Shown here: in pieces, positions 1 to 14,179 of the stretch | Layout: the number at the start of each line of letters is the position of its first letter | Position numbering within the stretch: position 1 is the stretch's first letter | Source: Temnopleurus reevesii | Taxonomy: Eukaryota > Echinodermata > Echinoidea > Temnopleuroida > Temnopleuridae | Length of the DNA: 64,000 nucleotides | NCBI GenBank assembly: GCA_036244855.1 | Contig: BQKZ01000764.1 | Span: 45,040 to 109,039, forward strand | Direction: 5' to 3' | Position numbers and translations under genes: made by a program | The notes under the pieces: generated by a model | The model's input: only the letters and a program-made list of their open reading frames with translations | Databases searched by the model: none | Told to the model about the DNA's origin: nothing

Positions 1-3000
1 CCCCCCCCCCCCAGCGAAATATAGTAACAGGCTATTTTTTTCATGAGCAAAAATATGAAAGGAAGCCCTCATAAATGGAATATTTTTTTCACCCTGTTAC
101 TCAGCTTTGGTAGAGTGTATTATATATGCAATTTTCTAATAAATGTAGTGTAGAATAGTGCATACATGTACCGGTAGGGTAGGCCCATGTTTTTATTTTT
201 CTCATACCGCTTAATGCAGAAATTTTTTATTGACACTAAATTCAATGCACATTTTTCTGGCCATTGTGTTTCCCTTTTCAAGCTGTGCCATTCAAAACTT
301 GAACGTGGCAGAGACTTACAAAAAATGGATTTAGAAAAGTAGTTTACTATTCTTCATCTTTAGCAGGCATTATTGAGCTGTCTGTGCCCCTGGAGGTATC
401 TTCAATAATGCAGGAATGCAGACAAGTCTGAAAAGAACAGTTTTTTTTTTAAAGCTAAGTGTAGTGAAATTCTGTTCAATTTTACATTGTTTGTGGACGA
501 ACTTTGAGGAACTCTGAGAAACTCTATTTTTATCATATTATCATGAAAAATGTGCTTTATTTCTCTGATAATTCACATTCCACAGAGATTATACCACTTT
601 GATGTAATGTTAGCATGATTTATGAGGTACTTTTCAGGGCAGTTCTGTGCTTTCCCAAATAATGAGGTACACATGCATAAACTATTGCCACTTTGGGGAA
701 TGTTTTATTTTCATCCCATAGTAAAGGACTATTTATATCAGATCATAGCAATTAGTCAGGGAATATTATGGTTGGTATGCAAAATGATAAATTCGTTAAT
801 CAAGTAATTTCATTGCACAAAATAATGTTACAGCTGGGTGAATTTTAGCTCATTCGAAAGTCATTCAAATTTCAAAACTTCTTGCACAAATTTTGAAGGA
901 AAAAAGGTTTCGCAAACTGAAAAAGGTGAATAATACCACATGCTTTCACAAATTAAGAATGATTTTCACCAAATAAGAAGCAAAATTGGTAAAATAATTA
1001 ATAATTTCAAGTTTATTTTTTCTGCCAATCTGCCAATTACTGTCAAATTTATAATTCTTCAAGTGCTATATGACTCTCTGCTCAATCGTCAGGTCTTCAT
1101 CTCTGGCGTCTAGCCACCTTCCAATGTAAATAGTGATGGACTTGGTCCCTATCTTCCATTGCTCATCCCCAGTCATATTTGCATAGCTGGTTGGTGGGGA
1201 GATGCTGGGTGATGAGAGATTTTGTCTGCTGTGTTCACACTTATGAATTATCATGTGTCATTGATGATGCCTGGATGGGTTTGTGGGAACAATTGGGAGC
1301 GCTGCATTTTGCCCATCCCAGTCCCAGACCTGGCTCGATCGAGTTGTGATTTATACCAAGAGATGAGTTACCCAGTAGTCTGCATTGCCCTTAGTTGAAA
1401 GATCTATGCTAAAGTGATCCCAGTCCTTCATTACAATATATTGTGAGACTAAAAAAAAGTTTTCTGCATTGTCCAAAGTCTCAGTGAATAGCGTACAATT
1501 TATGATTAGAAGAAAATAAACCTGCAAGTAATTATGGATGTATGTCACTGTGATAAAAAAATCTGGAGATAAAACCACAAGCTGCGTCTTGAATTTTATT
1601 TGCTAAAGAAAAAACAAGCAAAGAAGTCTCAGGTTTGGTTATCTCAAGATTTTGATTGTGAAATAGCTCACTAATTAGTATATATGTCTATGTCATAAAT
1701 TAGCTCGAATTTGGTTATTTTACTTGGATCATAAGAATATGTATGTGTTGTGAGCTAATTTAAAACTCTGGATAGTGCAAAAGCCCCTTCTGTCTGCCTC
1801 ATTCACACTCGCAAATTACAATGCATCATCATTGACTCATGGATTTGTCAGTGAGAACATTAGGGCAGCTATAAGTAGAAATTGCTTTGCTCATTTTGAT
1901 TGTGAAATGTTTGGAGAGTTCCAGTTGACTAGTTTTAATCTCTACCAATATTTGCATGCTGGAGGTTGCTGGTAGGAGAGACTACCAATGATGAGAGACT
2001 TAACCAGCCTTGTTTACACCCAATCTCTAAACGTTTCTGCACGTTGAGTGAAAGTGTGAACGTTGTGACACCTGGGAATCGTCTAGCTCAATTAAATTTG
2101 AGTAGAAAGTGTAAATCAAGTAAGCAGGTTTCAATTTGACCAATTCTCTGAGATTCCCAGTCGGCTGATTGCTATCGTTTTTTGATGTTTGCACTTGAAT
2201 TGCAGAGAACTACTTTTGGGACAGCATCTAATGATAGATGTGCAATGCATACCTGTGCACATCAACTTGATGTGCACTATCGATGCAGAATGAATTTGAA
2301 TTTGATGAATGTTTGTGATGTGATCACTGAGTACTTGAAATGTTTAGTTGCATTATAGATAAATTCAGTTTGTGATAACTGAGGCCAGTTTGTAACTCTA
2401 GAGGAAATAATGCCTCCGGCACCACCTAACGGTGGCGGAGGCATAAAAATACATGTAGATACATATATATTGTATGAAATCACAAATATGTTTTCGAACA
2501 ACAGTCAAGCAACACTAGAACTTTGATCAAATGTTCCTCTCAATAAATTCCTGTGTACAGTGTAGCTCCAATTATGATTATGTTTATGTGTATTTTTTTT
2601 CCCGTATTTTGAAATTTTTGAATTGCTTATATCTACTTTGGTTGGTTCTACCCGGAAGCATTGTATTGGGCGCTATAGAAATTTTACTAAATATCATTAT
2701 TAACAATAGGCCTATATTTTGAAAATCATAAAAATATTTTGAATAAATTAGATGGGATTAAAGAGGAATTTGAAGCCTAATATTTCCACTGCATAGTTTA
2801 TGTACACCATCAACCATTTTGGTAGCATCTAGGATATAGCAGCTGATTAAAGCATACAGGAAACATTCATCATTCTGAAGATCAACGTCAATACGAGAAG
2901 AGTGATGTCTACGGCATACGTGCGTTTGCGGTAATTTGCCATAATTCACAACCAGTGTTTACACGACGAGCAGCCGAGCAGACCATAAATGCCACTAAAA

Positions 3001-5430
3001 CCACCTCAAAAGTAGCCATCAATCAATGAAAATAAACTTTAGAATTTGCTGTGGAATGAAAATAAACAAAATGAACTCTAGTACTAGTAATATGAGAAAT
3101 TAAGATGTTTGCGGAATGAAATAAAATTATGTTAACTGCACCAGGAAAAAACAAGTGATACTTGAAGAGGAACGTATTGAGGAGTGTACTTGATGGGGGT
3201 GGGAGGTGCTTAACTAAGAAAAAAAATAGAAAAAGTCTTCATTATTTTCAATTTTCTCCTTGCCTCCCCCCCCCCCCTTTTTCGCTTTTACAGGGAGGGG
3301 GTTCATTCCATTGAACCCCAATGGATATGCACATGTATATGAATATGAATTACCTATACACATTTATCAAATAAGTTTGATGTCCAAAACAAGTCCTGTG
3401 ATGTTAACACTCTCGGATTGCTTCAAACCATTATCCATATTCTTTCAAATTTTGATTTGTAAATTAAAACTTGATCTACATAGCTTTTAACTCAGATTTG
3501 AAAAAAAGTGTGACTACCAGTACCTTTTAACTTGCACATTATTCCATTTACAGTATATGACTTTTAACTTTTATTTGATTTGTCATATATGGACTCATTT
3601 AGTTCTCCATTAATCTTTATTGTTGTATAAAGTGCAGTACTAGGGCTATAAAACTATGCAGATAATTTGCCTTCACTTTTATTGACAGTGAACATGTCAG
3701 TATACACGAACAATATTCATTGGAATATTCATAGGAATGTTCACGTCGGTATGTTTACATTTATTTGAATCAAAAGCACATTTGTCACGTTATTGACTGC
3801 AAATCAAAAGTTGCTCTGTCCATAAATTGGACTGTTTGCATACAAATATTTGAAGTTCTTGACAGCTGAATGTATACAATTCCAGTTTCCATATATTTTC
3901 CATTGCATAATTTTTCATGAAACTTGGTAAATCCTCTGTGTATACTGTATACTGTAGAAGCCAATATTTTCAAGATTTGGTACAAGTTTGACGCATTGGC
4001 GTGTTGTTATTTTCATGTTTTTGTTAGTGTTTGTGCACATATTCAATGGACATCATACAGAGTGGAAATTTTCACGAGGCTAAGACCTTGAAAGTTGCGA
4101 AAATAAAACCATCGCGAAAGTTTCAGCTTATTCTTGTACATATGCCTGTCACTCCAGTATATGCTTTTTTTCATCGTTTGTATAATCTAAAAAAAATCTT
4201 TAAATGCATGCTTGCATATGAAAGATGTAACAAACATACTGTATTGGTCGACATCACTTGATTTGCCTAAAAAATGACTCATGTGTTTTGGATACAGATT
4301 AAGTTTTTTATATATTTGCTCTTATTTTGTATTTTTCTAAAGAGAGGGAGATTGGTGAGGGAGAAGTGTTGTAGTCAGACTGTAAACTGTCATTCATTCT
4401 GAATTCAGAACAAAAGTAATACCAAAATATTTTCATTCAACATGTAGATTTCGAGGTATGGAGGATGAAATATTACTTGTCGGCTAGCTGTCATGATTAG
4501 AAACCAATCAAATTAATTTCCTCACTGTTTGCTCTGAGTCTGGAGTGGGCTGGGTATGGCCTGGAAAATTTTAACGACAACTTGAGAAGATTTTGTCCCG
4601 AATTTGGATGGAGAGTCTGTCATTAGGATGGGTTTGGAGCCATGAGTATTGATCAAGATGCTATCCCAAGTTTAGAGACAGTCAGCAAACACTCAATGAG
4701 GATGGGATGAGGGAGAATGAAGATTAATTTGAAGAGGAGGAAGATTAAAGGTCCTCTGATAGAACATTATTATCTAAACCACCATAAGGCCATTATTAGG
4801 CCAAAACGAGTGTCTGTAGATAGACTAATTTGGTAGAATTCAAGTTATTGAATGGAAATGCGACATTTCACAAAGTGAAATAAGTGCAAATGATTGATGG
4901 TCCTTGGAAGAAGTGCTTAAGTTCATGAATTCAAAACACATTGCTGAATGAATGCGGTTCAATGGGATGTTTTTAGTGATTTTGAAATAATGAGTAGCTA
5001 TTGTGTATTTTGACTTTCTGGACTGCATATTTAGTCTAATCTCAAAATTTCCAACTTTTTACCCATGATGTTTCCATCGTTGTCTCTTTGCAGTGCTATA
5101 GTCCAAATATACTGTACATGAGGATGGATGATCCTCAAAAATAGATACACAAGTTGTCAAAGCTGATTTGTGAGATGGGACCTGACATTTCCAGTAGTGA
5201 GTTGTGTTATTGTAAAAAGCAGTGTAAGAGACATAACAAACCATTCCTCATCCATTCACCATAGGAGCAGGAGGATGAAGATGATGGGGAGGATTCTATA
5301 AATATATTGGCAGTCAGTTGCTCAAAACTGTTGCAAGTCTAACCTCGTGAACATCCCATTAAAACTGTGGTCTCAGTAGAACGTCAATGAATGCATAACA
5401 CACATCTGTATGAGAGACATGTACATGTAT
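1..5430. other. Upstream non-coding sequence, no gene recognised
   Basis: AT-rich sequence with many stops in all frames and only short random open frames. It begins in a C run, has a C run near 3270, and holds a short hairpin at 2408-2446. I could not recognise the missing first HOOK exons here. Confidence 0.6.
2408..2446. repeat. Short GC-rich hairpin
   Basis: The arms atgcctccggcaccacc and ggtggcggaggcat are near-complementary around a 4-base loop. They are GC-rich inside very AT-rich DNA. It may be the core of a small transposon remnant. No function is inferred. Confidence 0.6.
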
Positions 5431-6110
5431 GAGGATCTACAAGTTTAAAAATTAAGATTTGAGCAACTGACCATCGGTCACCAAAGGATTTGACAAAAAA
5501 TTTACAGAATACTTGGCAATTATTCATTTAGGAACATGACAAGAATTTGACCTACATGTATCAAGTTTATGTCAGAAGGAAAATACATGATTGGACAGGT
5601 ATACCCCTGTAATTGTGCTATACTGACACTTCCATTGAGATGAAGAGTATGCTATTTTTTATAGAGCCTAGGATGGATCTATTTTAGAAGGTAAAATTAA
5701 ATTTCCAAGTCTTATGGCTATTCTGTTGGGGATTGGGGGGTGTATAATATGGATGTATTAACAAATTAGAGTTATTTCAAAACAATCTACAGGTTTAAAG
5801 TCAGATTTTAGCAACTGGCTGTCTGTACTATTAATTTGACATTTACAGAATACCTGATGTGCAATCATTATGGTACATGACAAGAATATCACCCAGCAAG
5901 TTTGTCTCCTGTACTCTGTAGGCCTTGTGTCAAAAAGAAAATACATGATGGGGCAATTTCACCCCTGTAATGGTGCGATGCTGACATTTTCATCTATTTT
6001 GGAAGGTAAACAGAAATTTCCAAGTCATGTTGGCTATTCTGATTCGAGCTGGGGTGGGGAGGAGCCATAAGGACACATTATCAAATTAGAGTTGTTTCAA
6101 TTCGAACAAG
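5431..6110. repeat. Tandem duplication, two ~345-bp copies
   Basis: 5431-5780 and 5781-6110 align along their length. Shared blocks in order are the stretch before ttagcaactg or gagcaactg, tttacagaatac, acatgacaagaat, aaaatacatgat, acccctgtaat, aaatttccaagtc and caaattagagtt. Divergence is substantial, so the duplication is old. Confidence 0.8.
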
Positions 6111-6525
6111 ACTGCTACATGTATGTGAGAGTTAAATTGCCAATTTCCCACTCTTAGAAAGCGATACACTTTCACCTCCACACCACTTGATTCAAACATG
6201 ATAGGCAACATGATCTAAGGGTTTCTAGCCCTTCCAATAAATCATGTGTGATGTTGATGCATTCCGACAGTTCAAATTCTCCATGAATTCTCGAATATGA
6301 GCAGTAGCTGCATAGTTCTGTAATTTAATCGCAAGCCTCCCCTCAGAAGCTCTTCATCCCTTGACCCCGATTCATACGATCCAAATCCTGGCAGCCCCTG
6401 CATCAACTCCAATTTCTGGGTTAATTTCAGGGTTGTTTGGTTTATTCGGGGCAGTTTATTCAAATCATTTGGGGTAGCTCTGTTCAACAGGCCACTTTCG
6501 TAATGTCACAGATTCACGTTTTCCC

Positions 6526-6662
6526 TTAAACCCTGGTCACATAGGGCCCCGGAAGCAACACGATTCACCCCGACTCGTTGTTCTGAGGCAGTTAACTGTG
6601 AATTAACAAAGAGTTGGGGTGAATCGTGTTGCTTCCGGGGTCCTATATGACCGGGGCTTTAG
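6526..6662. mobile_element. MITE-like inverted-repeat element, copy 1
   Basis: The ~43-bp ends are complementary: ccctggtcacatagggccc with ccggaagcaacacgattca on the left, and ggggtcctatatgaccgggg on the right. The termini read TTAAACCC...GGGGCTTTA. There is no internal coding. A second member lies at 43806-43931. Confidence 0.85.
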
Positions 6663-8900
6663 ACAAACTATGCATTCAGATGTCAAAAATTAATGAAAGT
6701 ACATATTTCAGAATGCTACTTGCATACATGAAAGTTGCTAGGTTAGACAAGCATTGTAGCTTGACCAACCTTGCAATAACCACTGTATGCACATTCCTAC
6801 TGTTGAAATAAGATTCGTTTTGCTGGGAAACATGAAAACAGTTGTAATATGGGGCACAATTTATTATCATGTAATATTCAGGTGTCAGATAGACACTGTC
6901 ACGCTCATATAGTTTATGAATCCCTGTCACATGGATTAGCCTGTAAGGCCACTGGAAGAGAAAAGATTGAATGAGAATGAGGGTTCAATGAAAGAAAAGC
7001 AATATGACTAGCTGTTGAAAGATGAAGGTATGCGAACTGACAAAGTGCTCATGTACTTGAAATCATGAGTTATACTGTCATGAATTATGCTGACATAATA
7101 CGCCATGCAAGCCACGCTCCCTTACCTAGAGTGGAGTGGAGAGAATGAGAGAACGAGAGGAGAGAGAGAAGAGAGGGGAGATGGATGGAGAGAGGGGAAA
7201 GAGGGTTTATTAGATACTGTAAAAGCTAATAGTTCAGTGTACCTAAATTTTACCAAATTCACAGAAATTCAGATCTCTAATGACTGTGAAAAATTTTAGC
7301 GAATTCACTGAAATTCAGACCTCTAATGAGAATGAGGGAAATTTTTTAGCAAATTATGTAAAAATTCGCGAAACTAAAACTAGCGAAAACTCTAGCCTAT
7401 GCAGTATATATATAGAGAGAAGGAACGAGGAGCAGAGATAGATAGATAAACGTTGCCAGGATATTTATACATTAGGAATAGTCACGTAGCATCTCTTGAC
7501 CTGCTATTATGCTAATTACTTGAGATTGCTGCATATTTTCCTCGCGTTTCTGATCGACTTGCATCTTACTGAGGGACTGTGTCATCAATATATGTGGCAC
7601 GCGGCCAGGAAATCGTCAGCCCGGGATAAATGTGCATCTTATTTTCGAACCTGAACTCTGGTTTACCCCCCTACTCGCCCCTGGGCAGTGGCTCATTCTC
7701 ACTCCCATTGTTGCCAGCGTGCATCAAATATTTTGCTCCATTGTGTTGCAGTTTATAGCCTGGAGAGCCTGGCTCGAAAAGAGGTGCATAAGGCAAAATG
7801 AAAATGTTGGATGCCCTCCAATACCAATATGAAAAAAAACCAAAGTTGTGTGTCAGATTTTTCCCCCTAAATTCTAATTTTTATTTTTCAAGCATAATTT
7901 ATTTAGGTATATGTATATAGGACTTTAAAGGGGATGGAAAGCCAAAGAGCATCTAAAATGACTATTCACTGGGGCTGTAACATAAAAGAGGTATCAAAAA
8001 TATACAATATTTCATAAGTATGTTTATTTATGAATTATACTGTGATTTGTTCAATTTTAGTGAAAAGCCACCCCCCCTCCAAAAATGGTTCAGCTTGGGC
8101 CATTTTCAGAGGATCAGTCGTTAGAGGGCATGCAAACAATTATTTTTCCCCGGCCTACATGTAACTGTGTGCATGCTCGTCATACACAGCTGGTAATGGC
8201 AGGTTCGTATCAGGGGATGGGTTCGAAAATTAGACGAGGCAGTTGGGAGAGTCTTGTGATGATGAATGGAACGTGGGCAATGTTTAATCAGCTTTTAGTC
8301 ATCATTGATTATTTGATACCCAGACTTCATTGACTATTTCATACCCAGACTTGTAGATTTAACCTATAAAAGGGGTAGAATGTATTTTCATACAAATGTT
8401 GGCATACATTCTGATATGAAGCTCGAACTAACATTGATTAAGATTTTCCATCCTGACAGAGTTACAGAGAATATTGTTAAAAAAGTGGAGTGGAAAATAT
8501 TTTGTCCAAAGGCACAGTTTTGATGATAGCGAAAATGGAATTACTTCTCTATGTAAAATTATGATGCTCTGTGTTGTCAAGCCTGCAAGGGGGGGGGGGG
8601 TTGTTAATCCGTTTCAGTCATTGTGAAAGCCCTATATATCATGTGATTGTAATGATTCATTAAAGTAATCAACAAAGATTTGTTATTATCAGTGCCACAT
8701 TCAGAAACTTACCCTAGAAATCGTTTTTCAGGTAGCCCTTACATGAAAATCGGCCAAGTTTCATGAAATCCCCCATGCTATTTAAAACTCATTGCAAGAC
8801 GATTGAAAAGTGGACTGTGTGATGTTAAGCCGACCATTGATGAAGATGAGGGAAGGATGAAATCGGAAGCATGTCATGAGGAAAGTGTTCATTAGGAGCT
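6663..8900. other. Non-coding stretch, no gene recognised
   Basis: AT-rich with a purine-rich GA tract at 7130-7205, a small diverged tandem pair near 7250-7340, and a G run near 8588-8600. Open frames are short and show no protein features. Confidence 0.55.
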
Positions 8901-8929
8901 TGTCTGGGTTCATTTGTGGGCCATTGATC

Positions 8930-11790
8930 GTCCATCAGTCTACTTCATTCCACCTTTCCGCATCGATGCCTATCTCCCTGGATAACTGATTGGAGCTGAT
9001 GAGGAGATTGAGGATGGGGCATGGAAGGGGATGCAGGTTTTTGTTTTAAAGGAGCTTGTTTTAAAGGAGCTTATTCTGTGTATGCATTTGGTTTATGTTA
9101 TTGATGTTGAATTTTGTTGATGGCAAAACATTATGCACTAGGAAAAATCATAGTCAACAAAATGTACCTCATCGCAACCTTTCCACATCGATGCCTATCT
9201 CCCTGAATAGCCGATTGGAGCTGATGAGGAGATGCAGGGTTGGGGCATGGAAAGGGAGATTGATTTTTGTATAGGTAATCCACTGCATTGGTTCTATTGA
9301 AGCTCTATTTATGTCATCATTTTGTTGACAATAAAAAAGATTGCCCCCCTCAGAAAAAAATAAAACCTGTTGTGTACCCCACCCTAACCATTCTGCACTG
9401 GAACCTATCTCCATGGATTGCATTGGTGATTGGGAATGATGAGGAGATGTTGGGATGGGGTGTGGAAGCGGAGCGTGTTCTCTGTATGCATTGAGTATCA
9501 TCCAATTGATGGAGCATTTTCATGCTGCATATTGTTGATGACAAAATAATGTGCACTTGAAAATCATAGTCAACAAAGTCTACCTCATCCCAACCTTTCC
9601 ACATCGATGCCTATCTCCCTGGATAGCTGATTGGAGCTGATGAGGAGATGCAAGAGATGGGGCATGGAAGGGGAGACACATTTTTGGATTTTTTTCTAGG
9701 AGTATTATTGTCTGTATGCATCTGTTCCGTATTGTTGATGACAATATAAGTGAACCTGAAAAATCATTGTAAACAAATTAACCTCAATCCCAACCTATCG
9801 GCACCAATGTTTTTTTCCTCGATAGCTGATTGGAGCTGATGAGGAGATGCAAGGCTTGGGCATGCAAAGATGGCATGCAATGGGAGACCGATTTGGAATT
9901 TATTTGGCCTTCTTTTTTGGAGGGGGGGGAGGGGGATATTGTTTCATTATTTATTGCTTTCATTGAATAGGTAACCCACTCCCTCCCTTCCCCAAGAAAG
10001 GATTTTGCACATCATCGTAATTTGTAGTCCACTTCATCCAAAACCTTGTGCATCGATGCCTATCTCTATGGAAAGCTGATTGGAGCTGATCAGGAGACAG
10101 TGGAATGGGGCATGGAACGGGAGACCAATTTTTTAGATCGTTCTCTTTATGCATCAGTTTTGTCCTCCTGACGGACCATTTTCATACTGAATTTTATTGA
10201 TGACAAAATGATATGCACTTGAAAATCATAGTCAACAAAGTTTACCTCATCCCAACCTTTCGGCACCGATGTTATCTTCCTCGATAGCTGATTGGAGCTG
10301 ATGAGGAGATGCAGAGATGGGGCATGCAAAGGGGGCATACAATGGGAGACCGATTTGGTATGTATTTGGCCTTTTTGGGGATGGAGGGGGTTATTATTTA
10401 ACTATTTATTGCTTTCATTGAACCCACTCCCCCCCCCCCCCCCCAAGAAAAGGATTGTGTACATCACCATAATTTGTACATGATTGTAGTCTTCTTCATT
10501 CCAAACCTTGTGCATCAATGCCTATCTTTCTGGAAAGCTGATTGTAGCTGAAGATGATGGAATGGGGCATGGAACGGGAGACCGATTTTTTAAACCGTTG
10601 TCCTCATGCATCAGTTTCACCCTCGTGATGGAGCATTTTCATGCTGCATATTGTTGATGACAAAACAATAAGCACTTCAAAAATCATAGTAAATAAAGTC
10701 TACCTCATCCCAACCTTTCTGAACCAACGCCTCCACATGTATATCCCTCAATAGCTGATTGTAGCTGATGAGGAGACGTAGGGAATATAGGCATAGAATT
10801 GGAGCTTGTTCTCTTGTTTCTACAGTATATCCTAAAGGTACCTGTGATGCAGCTTTATCTCCCATTTTGTTAATGACAAAATGATATGCACTGTGAAAAA
10901 TGTCTACCTCATTCCACCTTTCTGCACTGATGCCTATCTCCCTGGATATCTGATTGGAGTTGATGAGGAGACGCAGAGATGGGGCATGGGAGGGGAGCTT
11001 ATTCTGTATAGATAATGTGCATGGTATCCACTCTAATGGTACTATTGATGCTCTATTTAAATCTTCATAGTGTTGATGACAAAATGATTTGTCCCCCTAA
11101 AAAAGAATCATAAAACTGTAGTGTACCCCATCCAAACCGATAGCTCTCCGCCTACTTATAGCTGATTTGAGCTGATGAGGAGATGGAGGGATGGGGCATG
11201 GAAGGGGAGAGTGTGTCCTCCTTATTCATTGGGTTCATGCTACTGATGTTGCATATTGTTGATTACTAAATGATGTGCACTTGAAAATCATAATCAACAA
11301 AGTCTACATCATCCCAACCTTTCAGCACAGATGCCTATCTCCTTGGATAGCTGATTGGAGCTGATGAGGAGATGCAGAGGTGGGGCATGGAAGGAGAGAC
11401 AGATTTTGGTTTTTTTCTAGGAGCATGTCCCCTGTATGCATTGGGTTCATGCTACAGATGTTGAATATCATTGATGACAAAATAATATGCACTTAAAAAA
11501 TCATAGTAAACAAAGTCTACCTCATTCCAACCTTTCCGCACCGATGCCTATCTTCCTGGATAGCTGATTGGAGCTGATGAGATGTTGGGATGGGGCATGG
11601 AAGGGGAGCTCACTCTCTGTAAAACGCAAAAAGTACCTGTTGTGCAGCTTTATCTCCGATCTTGTTAATGACAAAATGATATGAGCTTAAAAAATCAAAC
11701 TGTCTCCCTCATTCCACCTTTCCGCACCAATGCCTATCTCCCTGGATGTCTGATCAGAGTTGATGAAAAGATTGGTGTCATCTATTGCTA
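8930..11790. repeat. Fourteen-copy tandem array, ~210-bp unit
   Basis: The core gctgattggagctgatgagg, or a variant, recurs near 8984, 9210, 9421, 9626, 9825, 10073, 10288, 10536, 10751, 10951, 11159, 11349, 11560 and 11749. Each unit also carries cctatctccctggatag before it, ggggcatggaa after it, and a gatgacaaaatgatatgcac segment. Spacing varies from 189 to 248 bp. Unit sequences are diverged and carry no conserved frame. Confidence 0.92.
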
Positions 11791-13630
11791 CCATGAAGCA
11801 CTCTATAGTGTTGAGTAAACTACATGTATTACTATAGTTTATATGAATAATTGAAAACACCTAGTGGTAAATGAGCTCTAAAATTGATGACCTGCTTTCC
11901 AACCATCCTTTTTTGCCACCACATCTCATAATACTTATCTTTAACTTTAAGGGTCATCTCATTTTGAATTTCACAAAAGCAAATTACTGATTTAAGTGAA
12001 TGTATGCATGAAATCTGTATTTCATATAGAAGTAAATTCATTAAAGTGTCGATTGAATAAGTCATATTTCTAATGGAAACCCTGAAGAGAAACTTCAGCT
12101 GATCGGAAAAAGAAATTATTTTGATGACCGCAGTTGGAGCGTGATAGAAAGGTGAGGTCACGAGGGAAGATTCCATCTGAAGAGAAGCTCTGATTTACTA
12201 AGAACGTTAATAAGAAGAGACATTGGAGGAAAGTGGAATGGGAAATGGCTCAGTTAAACCTGTCAGAAAAACTTTGGCAGGTGGATGAAAAAGGGATTCA
12301 ATCTTCCACAAGGTCCTCAGATAGATTGAAATTGTGATTATCTAAAAGGAGGAAGGAAATGAAGACATTTTTGTACTCTCAATCGGCTGATTAGAGATAA
12401 AAATTAGCTTACAGGACAGAGCAGTCATCCAGTGACTCTTTCATACATGTAAGTCGCTTGATCACTGGGTTTTTGATGGCAAGCTATGAAAGGAAATTGC
12501 ACGAGCAAGCAAGCAAGCAAGCAAGCAATCAGAATATTCATTTTCATTGGTTTCATATTAAGATTGCTATGTTAGCCTGTCATTGCCTGTACTCTGTACA
12601 TGATCGGTATCCATTGTTCATGAGCATTTTCCAGTATAGGCCCCTACATGTAGCTGGAAAGAGAGGTTTAGAAAACCATTCCACATGTATGTTTATTCAT
12701 ATTAATGTAATTTTGTTGTTGGCAAGGAGGTAAATAATTTGCATAATATGGTGCCATCATCTCGAGAAGAAGGGACTGGATGAACTCAAAAGAAAGAGGC
12801 TTCCTAGTTCATCACTGAACATGTGCAACACCTGTTTGACATTTCTTCACAGACTTAGAGGAAAGAACATTTTTATGTGCCTCAATGTATTGTGAATGCT
12901 TGAATGGAAGTAGTTTAACTTCTTATGCTTCTATATACCTAGGCCTATATAATTGTTATAATACTTACATTTCTTTGAAAGAGATAGCCCATAGCAAGTT
13001 CAACATGACTGAATTTGAGGGTGTCGATGAACCTAGCATATATTCAACTGAGAACCACAAGGGCTTCACGTTCATGCAAATAATATGAACTAACAACCTT
13101 TTTGCTCAGAACCGACTATATCATGTTTTGTTTTAATGTGTCATAAGGTCAACTGGAAAAGGATTAGGTAGCCAAAAGAAAAGGAATTTCAATATACACA
13201 GCCAGGTTGCGGATGAGTAAAGGTGAGGAAACAAATCGCCTTTGGTAACGGTGGGGTAGAAAGATCCGCAGATCCTATCTCTGAAATAGTAGACCTTTGG
13301 AATGTGACTTCATCTAAATACATCACATTTGGAGCTGGAAAAATAAACAAGAGATATAATAACAAAGTCCAATTTCAGATATTGATCTGGCAAGGAGCTT
13401 CTTGTTTACATCTTTATTGGCTTTACATGATCGGGAATATTTTACAGTATGACCATGGGGGCTTGCATGTATACATGAAGGAGCTAATTTCCCCATATTA
13501 TAAATCCCTTTCCTTTCCTTTTATTCTGTTTAAAAAAAAGATAAATGCACCAGAGTCATGTTCAGTCTTTTTACAATGTGTTTATAGTAGTTGCCATGGC
13601 TACTTTTAAATATACAACTCATATAAAATT
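11791..13630. other. Non-coding stretch, no gene recognised
   Basis: AT-rich sequence with a short GCAA/AAGC microsatellite near 12505-12528. Nothing else is recognised. Confidence 0.55.
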
Positions 13631-13632
13631 AA

Positions 13633-13919
13633 TAGCAATAATAGATGCAATTTGTATAGCACTCGTATCCACTCTGCTGAGTGCTCTGGGTGCTTTGCAT
13701 TATTATTACCCTGACTTTAGCCAGGCATACACCAGCGAACATGGCATTTCAAGGAATACATGTAGGTATTCCTGCCAGATACCCATTCACCTCACCTGGG
13801 TTGAGTGCAGAAAAATATCAATGAATTAATTGCTGAAGGATATTAATGTCATTGATGGGATTCAAACATATGACCCTCTTATTGAAAGGCGAGAGTCAGA
13901 ACCACTACACCACGGCGCC
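13633..13919 (-). mobile_element. tRNA-derived SINE, copy 1
   Basis: Read on the minus strand it starts GGCGCCGTGGTGTAGTGGTT (box A region) and continues to gtttgaatccc (box B), both typical of a tRNA-derived RNA polymerase III promoter. A body of ~200 bp and an A/T-rich TATT tail follow. The body shares cattcacctcacctgggtt and ccactctgctgagtgctc with the copy at 40199-40462. Confidence 0.85.
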
Positions 13920-14179
13920 TCCTTATACTATGAAAAGGGCTAATACATTGGAGAAATACATAGGCCTAATTCTTGTTGGGATTCTTGCATTTGGCAGACA
14001 GTGTAAGCCCTCATTATTGGTCTATTTTGACTGCAAATGATGGATTATGGAAAGGTCAAGAGGAACTTCAACCAAAATATCCCTCACTTTGGCATTCCTC
14101 GCTCAAATCATACCATCAATCATCAGACATACCTAACCACAATATTTCCATTTCCTGTTCCAACATGTTGTTGATAATT

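Noticed and set aside
2640..2712. SINE-like 3' tail (gggcgctatagaaatttt then attatta)
   Set aside because: Only the tail resembles the SINEs at 13633 and 40199. No body or tRNA-like head is present.
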